35,725 bases of DNA from Bacteroidales bacterium. GTDB taxonomy: Bacteria > Bacteroidota > Bacteroidia > Bacteroidales > GCA-2748055. The stretch's first letter is position 1; each line of letters starts with the position of its first letter. Under the pieces are notes generated by a model that saw only the letters and a program-made list of their open reading frames with translations, was not told the DNA's origin and did no database searches. The stretch covers positions 1 through 35,725 of the forward strand of contig JAOZUK010000030.1 in NCBI GenBank assembly GCA_029938715.1, in the 5' to 3' direction. Position numbers and translations under genes: made by a program. Below are positions 25,201 through 33,826 of this stretch, one piece after another.

Positions 25201-25337
25201 TGCAGTTTGTATGAACTGGCTATAAATTCGCCACAATCCCATAAACTGACAGAGGGCTCGAGGGTCATCAGGTAAACAAAAAGGGCAATGGCGAAACTAA
25301 TCCAACCCCCTATGAGATTTATTTTCTTGAATTGCAT
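22272..25337 (-). CDS. DUF2723 multi-membrane-pass glycosyltransferase-like protein with C-terminal helical domain
   Basis: The 1021-residue protein starts with a membrane helix followed by the hallmark TLEPSVSLWDCGEFIASSYKLQVGHPPGAP (about residues 25-54), whose D34 and E37 fit the catalytic first loop of GT-C glycosyltransferases. About a dozen hydrophobic segments follow to about residue 650. The soluble remainder includes a TPR-like helical stretch near 890-960 (LAVKLLEEGKKDKAVEVLDHCMDLSPSH). DUF2723 proteins are widespread in Bacteroidota and are proposed to transfer sugars from polyprenyl carriers to exported proteins; substrate is not known here. I chose the ATG at 25337, since a longer upstream reading frame covers the intergenic promoter region. 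Confidence 0.85.
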   Translation of the reverse strand: MQFKKINLIGGWISFAIALFVYLMTLEPSVSLWDCGEFIASSYKLQVGHPPGAPFWLIIGRIFSLFTTNTEKVAMMINAVSAFASAFTIMFLFWTISHLLKKLMTEGEGDEKTSRANLMVVLGGSFVGAMAYTFSDTFWFSAVEGEVYATSSLFTAMVFWAILKWENVANEPGANRWIILIAYLMGLSIGVHLLNLLTIPAIVLVYYFKMNKTITRKGVVYALAISLAILVSIMYGIIPGLVKVATIVEKFFTNTVGLHYNVGVVIYVGLLLGALIFGIYRTQFVKKNVILNTILVGITVIIIGYSSYALIVIRSLAGPPMNENRPENIFALLSYLNREQYGDRPLVRGYLYNAEPEDYIYKKPVHILNKEKNEYEIAYYKPDVIYRGSKVMLPRMYSRNPNHKQAYKEFGTISDPGNPSYLDNLEFLFRYQIGHMYFRYFMWNFAGKQNDKQGHGNVLNGNWISGIKAFDSARIGPQKILPDHMKNHGARNTYYFLPLLLGLVGLFFQLDKNVRDFWVVMSLFILTGLAIVIYLNQTPYQPRERDYAYAGSFYAFSIWIGIGVAGIYHIFQARLKANLSAVLALAISLVAVPTLLAIENWDDHDRSGRYIARDIARNYLNSCDKNAILFTVGDNDTFPLWFVQDVEGVREDVRIVNMMLFNMNWYIDQARWQNYSSAPLPFAIPQSTYDKVPGNTIYVRENEKSATLDYISKFVASDDPRTKLPLRTGQKVDYIPTHKLILPVDSARVISNGTIKPEDAQRLEKNIHIQLQPNSQILKGTLGQLDIHGANKWNRPIYYTSGGYDGSLGLEEFYRTEGLAYRVVPISSPYKSLIEMGGIDTDTLYDRLINRFQWGRMNEKDVQLDYYTIRTLSVIRFRSIHTRLAVKLLEEGKKDKAVEVLDHCMDLSPSHVLPFDQYITGITLPDREGGVIHYEGIIEAYYMCGEMEKGNTILKEYYENLVDEFTYFNGMKPRHKSSIQREINEVLFQIEELRNLLQRYDQQDLMLELGVEDKAAPGFPG
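22281..22298. terminator. Candidate bidirectional terminator hairpin
   Basis: AAAGCC (22281-22286), six-base loop CGGAGC, GGCTTT (22293-22298), followed by ATCTT. It sits at the convergent junction of the isoprenyl synthase and DUF2723 genes and overlaps the last codons of the latter. A-rich and T-rich ends fit termination in both directions. Confidence 0.5.
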
Positions 25338-25426
25338 GGGATGAAAATATAGGCTTAGCGATTTGACTGGCACGAATTTAACCCTTTTTTTAGGATAGGC
25401 ATGAAAAAACAAATATTTTGAAATGG

Positions 25427-25457
25427 TTGACATATATTGAAATGGAATATATATTTG
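25427..25457 (+). promoter_or_regulatory. Promoter for the SUI1/fusion-protein operon
   Basis: TATATTTG at 25450-25457 matches the -7 consensus TAnnTTTG, and TTG at 25427-25429 lies 20 bases upstream as a -33 element. Transcription would start near 25464, about 16 bases before the ATG at 25480. This is one of the clearest promoters in the window. Confidence 0.7.
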
Positions 25458-25479
25458 TGGTTCACTAAATCCAAAAGTC

Positions 25480-25827
25480 ATGACCATTAAAGGAATTAGC
25501 GATCTGGATCATACCCTCTACACAGATTACCCTGAGTTCGAATTTGAGTATGCAAATAAAAAGGAGCCCAACACCTTACCTCCTGAAAAACAAACCCTTA
25601 TAGTTGGCCTCGACAAGCGAAAAATGGATGGAGCACCCATTACTTATATTATGGGTTTTGTTGGCCTGCGCATTGATCTGAGGAAAATTGAAGAGGAATT
25701 GCAGGGTGTTTGTCGCACCTGTGGATCATCCAAAATGTATGATATCATGTTAAGCGGAGATGTGAGAAAACGTGCTTATGTGTATTTGCGCTCCCGTGGA
25801 TATAAAGTAAAATTTGCAGAAAACTAA
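25480..25827 (+). CDS. SUI1/eIF1-family translation factor (YciH-like)
   Basis: The 115-residue protein has an N-terminal acidic tail (residues 1-35) and a C-terminal SUI1 domain: LIVGLDKRKMDGAPITYIMGFVG, then DLRKIEEELQGVC, the short loop CRTCGSSK in place of the usual CGxGGxxK, and the ending ILSGDVRKRAYVYLRSRGYKVK-like LSGD.RKRA...GYKVKF. SUI1 proteins are homologous to eukaryotic eIF1; bacterial YciH influences start-codon fidelity on the 30S subunit. The LPPEKQ lead-in is characteristic of the Bacteroidota form. It has a clear promoter and its end overlaps the long fusion gene that follows, so the two are probably co-expressed. Confidence 0.85.
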   Translation: MTIKGISDLDHTLYTDYPEFEFEYANKKEPNTLPPEKQTLIVGLDKRKMDGAPITYIMGFVGLRIDLRKIEEELQGVCRTCGSSKMYDIMLSGDVRKRAYVYLRSRGYKVKFAEN

Positions 25828-28720
25828 CCTCCTATTATATTGCCCATTTACCAAAGGCAGGATGGCGATCATCCTGCTTTTGGTCTTTTCAACCGGACTT
25901 GATGCCCAGTTTTATGAGTATGGCCAGGATGCGGGTACCCTGAAGTGGGAACAATTTAAAACCCCCAATTACAAGGTGATTTACCCCAGAGGGCTGGATA
26001 GTCTGGCTGGTGCATTTGCCGATCGCCTGGAGTATTTCTACCCCTATCTGGGAAAGCCTCTTGATCATAAGCACAGTTCCATGCCGGTAATCATTCACAA
26101 TGAATCCAGTTTTTCAAATGGGGTATTTGTATGGGCTCCCAAGCGCCTGGAGATTTTTACCAATCCCGATCCCAATGGTTATCATCAGGACTGGTTGACG
26201 CAACTTGCTCTTCATGAAGGCAGGCATGCTTTTCAAATCGATAAATTGAATCAGGGCATTACCCGGGGGCTTTTTTATGTGGGGGGAGAACAAATGGTGG
26301 GAGCCATGGCTGTGTTTCTACCTCAATGGTACCTGGAGGGAGATGCGGTGGATGCTGAGACCAGGTTGTCGAATACAGGCAGGGGCAGACAGCCCTCCTT
26401 CGAGATGGGAATTAAGGCCCAGTTACTTGAATTGGGCAGGAAGTACTCATTTTCTAAAGCATACCTGGGTTCTTATAAGCATTATATTCCTAACCATTAT
26501 CAGCTGGGTTACCTGATGCTGCGGCATGGCCGCCGGAAATATGGAGACAAATTCTGGATTGATTTTCAACAGTATGCTGCAAGGAAACCATATATTTTCA
26601 ATCCCACCTATTTCAGCATGAAACAGTATGGCTACAGGTCAAAACAGCAGTTTTATGAAGAGTCTCTGGAGGAGTACAGGAAACACTGGAGCGAGACTTC
26701 TGCACATCGAGTTCTTTCCAACCATCGGGACTGGAATGAAAATCGGGGGAAGCATTTTACAAGTTATACTTTCCCTCATGATATTTCAGGTACCATGTTG
26801 TTTACCCTGAAAAGCGGTATTGATCAGATTCCGGAGTTCATATTTCTGGGAAAGAGTGGGGAGGAAAAACGCATTTACAGGCCGGGGTTTCTCAACTCGG
26901 GCCGGGTAAGCTTTTCTGGAAGTCATGTGGTCTGGGATGAGTTTGTCCCCGATCGCCGATGGAGTAACCGAAACTATTCTGTTATTCGAAGCCTGGAAAT
27001 AGCCACAGGAAAGGTAAAGAGCCTGGGACATAAAACCAGGTACTATTCGCCTGCCCTATCCAAAGATGGATCCAGGATTGTAGCCATTGAACAAACAGAA
27101 AATCAGAAATTTAACCTGGTAATTCTCCAGATTGACGGTACTGTTCTTGAAACCATTCCTTCGCCCGGGAACCGTTTTTTACAACATCCATCCTGGATGG
27201 AGACCGATTCGGCGCTTGTAGTAACTGTGTCGGAAGAATCAGGGAAATCATTATTCAGTTTCACACCGGGCTCAGGGTCTTGGAAAAGGCTTTTCGAATC
27301 GGGAGTTGATGATATTTCATACCCGGTAGTAGCTGGCAAACGCATCTATTTCAGTGGCACATTTTCAGGAATCGATAACATCTATTGTCTCGACCTGAAG
27401 GACCAATCCACCTACCAGGTTACCTCCACCCGTTTTGGTGCTTTTCATCCCCAGCTCTCAAAAGACGGTTCGGTACTTTACTATTCAAACTATTCGGCTA
27501 AAGGGTATGGGGTTGCATCGGTGGAGATCAGCGACGGATTGTGGAAACCCCTCGACCAGGCAGTCGATCATACCGAACAGATTGACTATGACCAGACCGA
27601 GGCTGAGATACAGATTGTTGACGGAGCCTCGACTTCCGATACGTCTGTATATGCATCCAGCAAGTATTTCAAGGCTTTACATCTATTCAATTTCCACTCC
27701 TGGCTTCCTCTCTATTTCGATTATCTAAACCCCGAATTATCTCTTAATCCCGAACATCTGCCTGTAAGTCCCGGGGTCTCATTAATCTCACAAAACAGGC
27801 TTAGTACGGCAGTGAGTCAGTTGGGTTATGAATACAGCAACGGAACCCACATGTTTCACTCGGGCATAAAACTCAAAGGACGTTATCCTGTATTTAACCT
27901 TTACTTCGACTATGGAGGTGAACCAAATGTACTCCTGATGGCTGAGGGAGACTCGATTATCTCTTTGCCAAATGATCTCAGGTTTACTGCACAAACTTAT
28001 GTGCCTCTGAGATTCAATACGGGCAAGTTTCTTTCCATTGTCCAACCAAGAATAGACTATAGCTACCGCAGAGATATACAGTATGATGAAAACCAGGAGA
28101 ACTACCAGACCGGCGGTCACTATTTGTACTATAGCATTTATGCATCGGCTTACCTCCGGAAGGGAAGAAAAGAAATTCTGCCACGTCTCGGACTGACCAC
28201 CACCGCCGGATACTATCATGCACCTTTTAGCCAGTTATATGGATCTGTGGCCAGGTGGGGTGTGACCGGTTACCTGCCTGGGATAGTGAAGCATCAGACC
28301 CTCAGGTTATCCTTTCAGTACCAAAAGCAATATCCGCTCGACATGTCCCGGCCAGCCTTTATTAACCTAATGTCCCTTCCCAGGGGTTTATATAATATTT
28401 ATGGCGAAGCCTTAACTAAACTCAGTGCCGACTATGTGTTCCCCATTCTCTATCCCGATCTTGAATTGGGTGGCCTTCTATATCTGAAAAGGATCAGGGG
28501 AGGGGTATGGACCGATTATATGGTTGGTTCCAATGTGATTATCAGGGATCCAGATCCCCATTACGAGGATAGAAATTACCAAACGGTTGGTATTGATCTG
28601 GTGGCAGACCTGCACCTGCTAAGGATCCAATTTCCTCTTTCGCTGGGTGGCCGGCTAATTTATGAACCTGAAACCGGGAATGTAAGTATGGAAGGGATTT
28701 TTTCAATGGACATTAATTAG
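25814..28720 (+). CDS. Gluzincin-like metallopeptidase / beta-propeller / outer-membrane barrel fusion
   Basis: This 968-residue exported protein combines three parts. After a signal peptide (about residues 1-31, ending STGLDA-Q), residues about 45-290 form a peptidase-MA-like domain with zinc motif HEGRH (H134, E135, H138) and a downstream glutamate in WYLEGDAVD (E175), the pattern of gluzincin metallopeptidases. Residues about 310-600 show repeated PALSKDGS/PQLSKDGS-type blades of a TolB/WD40-like propeller. Residues about 650-968 alternate hydrophobic and polar residues as in an outer-membrane beta-barrel and end IFSMDIN. The function is unknown; a surface peptidase with its own membrane anchor is plausible. 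The start is uncertain: TTG 25814 gives a charged n-region, whereas ATG 25862, with AGG upstream, would give a short signal without charge. Confidence 0.72.
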   Translation: MQKTNLLLYCPFTKGRMAIILLLVFSTGLDAQFYEYGQDAGTLKWEQFKTPNYKVIYPRGLDSLAGAFADRLEYFYPYLGKPLDHKHSSMPVIIHNESSFSNGVFVWAPKRLEIFTNPDPNGYHQDWLTQLALHEGRHAFQIDKLNQGITRGLFYVGGEQMVGAMAVFLPQWYLEGDAVDAETRLSNTGRGRQPSFEMGIKAQLLELGRKYSFSKAYLGSYKHYIPNHYQLGYLMLRHGRRKYGDKFWIDFQQYAARKPYIFNPTYFSMKQYGYRSKQQFYEESLEEYRKHWSETSAHRVLSNHRDWNENRGKHFTSYTFPHDISGTMLFTLKSGIDQIPEFIFLGKSGEEKRIYRPGFLNSGRVSFSGSHVVWDEFVPDRRWSNRNYSVIRSLEIATGKVKSLGHKTRYYSPALSKDGSRIVAIEQTENQKFNLVILQIDGTVLETIPSPGNRFLQHPSWMETDSALVVTVSEESGKSLFSFTPGSGSWKRLFESGVDDISYPVVAGKRIYFSGTFSGIDNIYCLDLKDQSTYQVTSTRFGAFHPQLSKDGSVLYYSNYSAKGYGVASVEISDGLWKPLDQAVDHTEQIDYDQTEAEIQIVDGASTSDTSVYASSKYFKALHLFNFHSWLPLYFDYLNPELSLNPEHLPVSPGVSLISQNRLSTAVSQLGYEYSNGTHMFHSGIKLKGRYPVFNLYFDYGGEPNVLLMAEGDSIISLPNDLRFTAQTYVPLRFNTGKFLSIVQPRIDYSYRRDIQYDENQENYQTGGHYLYYSIYASAYLRKGRKEILPRLGLTTTAGYYHAPFSQLYGSVARWGVTGYLPGIVKHQTLRLSFQYQKQYPLDMSRPAFINLMSLPRGLYNIYGEALTKLSADYVFPILYPDLELGGLLYLKRIRGGVWTDYMVGSNVIIRDPDPHYEDRNYQTVGIDLVADLHLLRIQFPLSLGGRLIYEPETGNVSMEGIFSMDIN

Positions 28721-28740
28721 CTATTCTCCGGAGCTGAATT
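28715..28740. terminator. Candidate bidirectional terminator across two abutting stops
   Basis: AATTAGCT (28715-28722) can pair with AGCTGAATT (28732-28740) with one bulged G around a 9-base loop. The stop of the fusion gene (TAG) and the stop of the LEA14-like gene (TAG on the minus strand) lie next to each other at 28718-28723 inside this hairpin. Confidence 0.4.
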
Positions 28741-29305
28741 CGTGTGATACAGTGAAAAACCCGGGGTACTGGACGATCTTCCCCCCAACCAGCAGACTGG
28801 GCTTGATCTTCATACTTAAATTGGAGGGCTGATCGCTTGTGCCCACCAGGTTCAATGCAAAATTCATCATGGTCTTGGGATTGTCTCCCTCCATATAATC
28901 AATCAGGTCGGCATGAATTTTCAGAGGCACGATGGCAAGTCCTCCCGACGGAGCTACCTCAATTCGCCGGTCCACCAGGCCAGAAGCTACCTCCAAATCG
29001 TCTATATAGGCCACCCATTCTATGGAATTCACAGCTGCCGTTGTTGTCCCCGGATTTCTTACTTCCATATTTATGGTAATATCGAAGGGAAGTGTTCCTC
29101 TCAATAAGTTTGCTGCAATCAATTGTCCTTCAAGGAATGTGAAATCGGAAAGTGTGCTTCGATCGCTCATTTCAATACCACAAACCGCCGGATCCTGGAT
29201 TGAATATAGCCTGAATTCACACTTTTTAAGGGCTGTAAGTTCAGAAAGGACCGAACAGCTGTTAAGGAGCAGGAGGAAGATTGGAAAGAAGAGTAGTTTT
29301 CTCAT
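28721..29305 (-). CDS. LEA14/WHy-like lipoprotein
   Basis: The 194-residue protein starts with a lipoprotein signal peptide (MRKLLFFPIFLLLLNSC), giving a lipid-modified C17, so it is anchored in the envelope. The rest resembles the LEA14/WHy immunoglobulin-like fold: a hydrophobic strand LPFDITINMEVRNPGTTTAAVNSIEW (about residues 72-97), IDDLEVASGLVDRRIEVAPSG and VPLKIHADLIDYM. In bacteria this fold occurs in small envelope proteins of unclear role, sometimes with desiccation or stress response. No catalytic residues are visible. It faces away from the TonB-like gene and its stop abuts that of the fusion gene. Confidence 0.72.
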   Translation of the reverse strand: MRKLLFFPIFLLLLNSCSVLSELTALKKCEFRLYSIQDPAVCGIEMSDRSTLSDFTFLEGQLIAANLLRGTLPFDITINMEVRNPGTTTAAVNSIEWVAYIDDLEVASGLVDRRIEVAPSGGLAIVPLKIHADLIDYMEGDNPKTMMNFALNLVGTSDQPSNLSMKIKPSLLVGGKIVQYPGFFTVSHEFSSGE

Positions 29306-29365
29306 TGTATAGGCAAGTATTTGTGTAAAATAGAAAGAAACACTTCCACGTTGTGTAAATGTATA

Positions 29366-29373
29366 TATTTTTG
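29366..29373 (+). promoter_or_regulatory. Candidate -7 element for the TonB-like gene
   Basis: TATTTTTG matches TAnnTTTG. It lies only 7 bases before the GTG at 29381, so transcripts starting at the usual distance would have almost no leader. No -33 element is evident at the normal spacing. Confidence 0.4.
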
Positions 29374-29380
29374 TAGCTGC

Positions 29381-30148
29381 GTGGATGATATTTTTTCATA
29401 TGGATGGTCGGGCATCAAGAAGTTCTTCAAAGAGAACCTGGTGGCTATTCTATATACCTTGATTTTTCATCTGGTTATTCTGATTGTTTTTATTTTTGTA
29501 AAGGTTGATGGGTTGAAGAATGGTCGGGAGCTGGGAGTTGAACTGGAGTTTGAGGAGAGAACACTGGAAGAGATTATGGCCGAGGAAGTTGAGGATGTGC
29601 CGGCCGAATGGATGGAACAGGTTATGCTGCAACGGGAACTCTCAAGCAACCGGGCGGTAAACCTGAATGCCGAGAATGATTTCAGTGAAAATATTTCCAC
29701 AGATTCCTATGTGCAGGATCTGATGGATCAGATAGAGCAGGCAAGGAATGAGGAAGACAAGGAGAAGCTTGAAGAGTTACAGGCCATCCTGGCAACTGCC
29801 GACTATGTACCTCCGGCTGCAGAGGCGGAGGATGATGAAGCTGGTGAGTTCTCGGGGCCTACAACCATTACCTATGAATTTCTGGAGGAACCCAGAAGCA
29901 GGGGAAAGGCGATGCTTACCATACCCGTATATCGGTGCCAGGGATCGGGAGTGGTAAGGGTTGAAGTCATGGTGGCTCCAGATGGATCAGTACGTACTGC
30001 CCATATTAAAGGATCCATTGAGGGAAACGATAAGGTCTGCTTTGGAGATGCCTCCCTGAAAGCTGCGCTGTCCTCCAGGTTCAGAATAGAGCTAAATAGT
30101 CCAGCGAAACACAGGGCGCTTATAACCTATTCATTTGTTGCGCAGTAG
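29381..30148 (+). CDS. TonB-like energy transducer
   Basis: The 255-residue protein has a short cytoplasmic N-terminus, one membrane helix (about residues 18-40, ENLVAILYTLIFHLVILIVF), a long acidic linker rich in Glu with coiled-coil tendency (about 50-165) in place of the proline-rich spacer of classical TonB, and a C-terminal TonB-like domain (about 180-255). That domain shows the Bacteroidota pattern VYRCQGSGVVRVEVMVAPDG, a second cysteine in VCFGDASLKAAL, SSRFRI and the ending ALITYSFVAQ; the two cysteines could form a disulfide. TonB passes proton-motive-force energy to outer-membrane receptors. No exbB/exbD is nearby. I chose GTG 29381; the longer frame from a TTG at 29321 encodes an unlikely cysteine-rich leader. 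The end overlaps the GT9 gene tail to tail by 29 bases. Confidence 0.78.
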   Translation: MDDIFSYGWSGIKKFFKENLVAILYTLIFHLVILIVFIFVKVDGLKNGRELGVELEFEERTLEEIMAEEVEDVPAEWMEQVMLQRELSSNRAVNLNAENDFSENISTDSYVQDLMDQIEQARNEEDKEKLEELQAILATADYVPPAAEAEDDEAGEFSGPTTITYEFLEEPRSRGKAMLTIPVYRCQGSGVVRVEVMVAPDGSVRTAHIKGSIEGNDKVCFGDASLKAALSSRFRIELNSPAKHRALITYSFVAQ

Positions 30149-31133
30149 AGCTGAATAGCTGGTGGGCTGCCCGGACAATACCTTCAAGATCCTGCTCTAA
30201 CATGCACTTAAAATGCCTCTTCGGACACTTTTGATATCCTATTTTTGAGCATGGCCGACATTTGAGTCCTGTCACTTCAAATTGCTGGGAAGAGGGATGG
30301 GTTCTGAATGGAGTCATGCCAAATTGTGGCACCGTATTGCCCCAGATGGATATAATCTTTTTATTGAAAGCCGCTCCAATATGCATCAATCCAGTATCGT
30401 GCGTGATCAGGAGATTCGCTTGTTTTACCAGGGAAGCCGATTGATGAAGGTTATACTGGCCACAGCTGTTGAGGATGGTTTTTTCAGGAAGCGCAGATAT
30501 GATCTGTTCACCAATGTCACGATCCGATGGACCACCCAGGATAATTACCGGATGCCTGAGTCTGTTACAAAGTTCAATCAGTGATTCAACGGGCAGTTTT
30601 TTGGTTTTATGCTGGGCTCCAATGGCCAGACCAATAAATCCATTCCGATATGTTTCAGGCAGTTCCGATGGTTTGATTTCATCCTGCTCTGGGATAAAGT
30701 AATCCAATCCACCCCGATCTCTTTTAGAAATAAATGTACGTATGGTATCCAGGTTTCGGTCCACCATATGTTTGTGAGGCATCCGGTCCACTTTCAGGTT
30801 CACAAATATCCATTTCTTCCAATTGAGCTTGTGAACCGTAAAATCCATGCGTTTAAGCCCATATTTCAAATGTGCCGACCTTGCATTGTGATGAAGGTCG
30901 ATGATGTAATCGACCTTGAGGGTTTTCAAATCCCTGATACACTTCTTCATATCTCCATCGAAAGAGTGAATCTGGTCCACAAAGGGATTAGACTCCAGAA
31001 GTGATGCAAATGCCGACTTGGTAAGAAAATGAATTTCAGCATCTTCCACCTGATTTTTCAGATGACGCAAAACAGGAGTAGTCAGGATGATGTCACCAAT
31101 GGAACTAAACCGGACAACGAGGAATCTAACCAT
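30120..31133 (-). CDS. Family 9 glycosyltransferase (heptosyltransferase-like)
   Basis: This 337-residue GT-B fold protein resembles LPS heptosyltransferases. It starts LVVRFSSIGDIILTTPVLRHL, the family N-terminal motif that contains the acceptor-side loop, and has the donor-binding block LLITHDTGLMHIGAAFNKKIISIWG (about residues 240-264), typical of ADP-heptose-type sugar nucleotide binding. A cysteine-rich LKCRPCSKIGYQKC segment near 290 is seen in related proteins. The sugar cannot be predicted. Its ATG directly follows the stop of the hydrolase-like gene, so it is probably translated from the atpDC transcript. Its 3' end overlaps the TonB-like gene on the other strand by 29 bases. Confidence 0.88.
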   Translation of the reverse strand: MVRFLVVRFSSIGDIILTTPVLRHLKNQVEDAEIHFLTKSAFASLLESNPFVDQIHSFDGDMKKCIRDLKTLKVDYIIDLHHNARSAHLKYGLKRMDFTVHKLNWKKWIFVNLKVDRMPHKHMVDRNLDTIRTFISKRDRGGLDYFIPEQDEIKPSELPETYRNGFIGLAIGAQHKTKKLPVESLIELCNRLRHPVIILGGPSDRDIGEQIISALPEKTILNSCGQYNLHQSASLVKQANLLITHDTGLMHIGAAFNKKIISIWGNTVPQFGMTPFRTHPSSQQFEVTGLKCRPCSKIGYQKCPKRHFKCMLEQDLEGIVRAAHQLFSSTAQQMNRL

Positions 31134-31913
31134 TTAAATGAGATCCTTGAAAAAGAAAATCAGTGCCAGCCAGTACTCTGAATTGTCGCTGTTCTCGGCT
31201 GATAGCGCACTGGAACCCCTTCCTCCTTCCCCAAGCTGGGGTTCAAAAAGTGTAAGGTGTTGCTCTGAAATACCTGAAGAAAGCTGAGTTACAAATGGAA
31301 ACTCTGGCTTGCTGGAGGTGATAAAGACAGGTTTGTCAAGATCACTAATGGTCTCCTGGATATTTATACCGGGGAGGAAATATTCACCCGGACTAAGGGC
31401 AAGTACAGCTTTAACACTGCTGTTTTCATTGGCCAATTTCAGGCTTATTGAGCCGTTTGCACCACATCCGAGTAGTATTACAGGACTGCCGGATTTTGAT
31501 TTGATATAATTGATTGCCGCAATCATATCACCCTCCATATCACCTAAACCTCTGTTGCATTTACCCTCCCTGCAGCGTTTGGCAGTTTCATTGGAGACGT
31601 TGTTGTTATTTCCGCCGTTCCTGAGATCCACTGCCAGACAGTTGTAATCCATTTTACATAACCGCTGGGCTATGGTCTGGAATTCACCACGGCTCGATTC
31701 CTGTTCGTGAAAAAGAAGAATGTAGGGAAGGGTGTCAGAGACGATGTACTCATCTGCTGTAATCTCCAGACCATCGGCAGAGGTAAATGTAACCGTGTTC
31801 ACCCTCACCACATTGAATGCACTTAGAACAAGAGATATAACAACGATGGTTGCAGTGTAGACAACCTGTCGCCTGAAACTCCTTCGGCTATTATGTTTTA
31901 GCTGTTTCGGCAA
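31134..31913 (-). CDS. Membrane-anchored alpha/beta-hydrolase-like protein, probably catalytically inactive
   Basis: The 259-residue product has a basic cytoplasmic start and one membrane helix (about residues 17-36), then an alpha/beta-hydrolase fold: LPYILLFHEQESSRGEF (oxyanion region), CLAVDLRNGG, AAINYIKSKSGSPVILLGCGANGS and a C-terminal GEGGRGSSAL. The nucleophile elbow would normally read G-x-S-x-G-G; here residues 149-154 are GCGANG, so the serine position is G151, and the usual catalytic His region near 230 has R232. This suggests a pseudoenzyme, perhaps a ligand- or protein-binding domain; C150 cannot be ruled out. The TTG start at 31913 overlaps the atpC end by 23 bases, and the region 102-121 is Asn- and Cys-rich. 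Confidence 0.7.
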   Translation of the reverse strand: MPKQLKHNSRRSFRRQVVYTATIVVISLVLSAFNVVRVNTVTFTSADGLEITADEYIVSDTLPYILLFHEQESSRGEFQTIAQRLCKMDYNCLAVDLRNGGNNNNVSNETAKRCREGKCNRGLGDMEGDMIAAINYIKSKSGSPVILLGCGANGSISLKLANENSSVKAVLALSPGEYFLPGINIQETISDLDKPVFITSSKPEFPFVTQLSSGISEQHLTLFEPQLGEGGRGSSALSAENSDNSEYWLALIFFFKDLI

Positions 31914-32139
31914 GCACTATGATTTTATTGTTTTTCACTTCTATGACTCCTCCGTTCACATCAAAAAAGATGGTTTCACCTTTCTGATCGACAATCCTTA
32001 TTTTTCCCTCATCCAGGGTAGAAATTATAGGGGCATGGTTTTTCAGGATCTCAAAGGAACCCTTTGATCCCGGGACCTGTACCAGATCCACTTCCCCCGT
32101 GTATAATTTTTGATCCGGTGCAATGATCTCGAGCAGCAT
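31891..32139 (-). CDS. atpC: ATP synthase F1 subunit epsilon, short form
   Basis: Epsilon sits on the gamma shaft and contacts the c-ring. The 82-residue protein has only the N-terminal beta-sandwich (LLEIIAPDQKLYTGEVDLVQVPGSKGSFEILKNHAPIISTL...) and ends after IIVLAETAKT. The two C-terminal helices (about 50 residues in E. coli) that inhibit ATP hydrolysis are missing. Short epsilon subunits are common in Bacteroidota, so this is probably normal, but it implies loss of that control of ATP hydrolysis. It begins 5 bases after atpD and overlaps the next gene. Confidence 0.93.
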   Translation of the reverse strand: MLLEIIAPDQKLYTGEVDLVQVPGSKGSFEILKNHAPIISTLDEGKIRIVDQKGETIFFDVNGGVIEVKNNKIIVLAETAKT

Positions 32140-32144
32140 TATTC

Positions 32145-33668
<1,524 letters not shown>

Positions 33669-33701
33669 TTATGCTTTAAAATCGTTTTTGTTAAGGAAAC
33701 A

Positions 33702-33730
33702 CAAATTTAGCACTTTTTTATCGCCAACAA
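33702..33730 (-). promoter_or_regulatory. Promoter of the atpDC operon
   Basis: On the minus strand TTG (33730-33728), 18 bases, then TAAATTTG (33709-33702), an exact TAnnTTTG match and the same octamer as at argR. The start of transcription would be near 33695, giving a leader of about 39 bases. Confidence 0.65.
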
Positions 33731-33800
33731 GATAAAATAGACATAAAGTCAAATGTCTTAAAGTCGTAAGGACACAAGTCGTTGAGCCGAGTGCAATATG

Positions 33801-33823
33801 TAAAAAGTAAAAAGTAGCAAGTA
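33801..33823 (+). repeat. AAAGTA-type repeat tract
   Basis: TAAAAAGTAAAAAGTAGCAA followed by GTA is a short run of AAAGTA-like units in the atpD/outer-membrane-protein intergenic region, similar to the tracts around proA. Confidence 0.6.
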
Positions 33824-33826
33824 TGA

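Noticed and set aside
22272-25487. DUF2723 start at 25487
   Set aside because: The extra 50 residues would cross the divergent promoter region and lack family support; ATG 25337 starts right before the first membrane helix.
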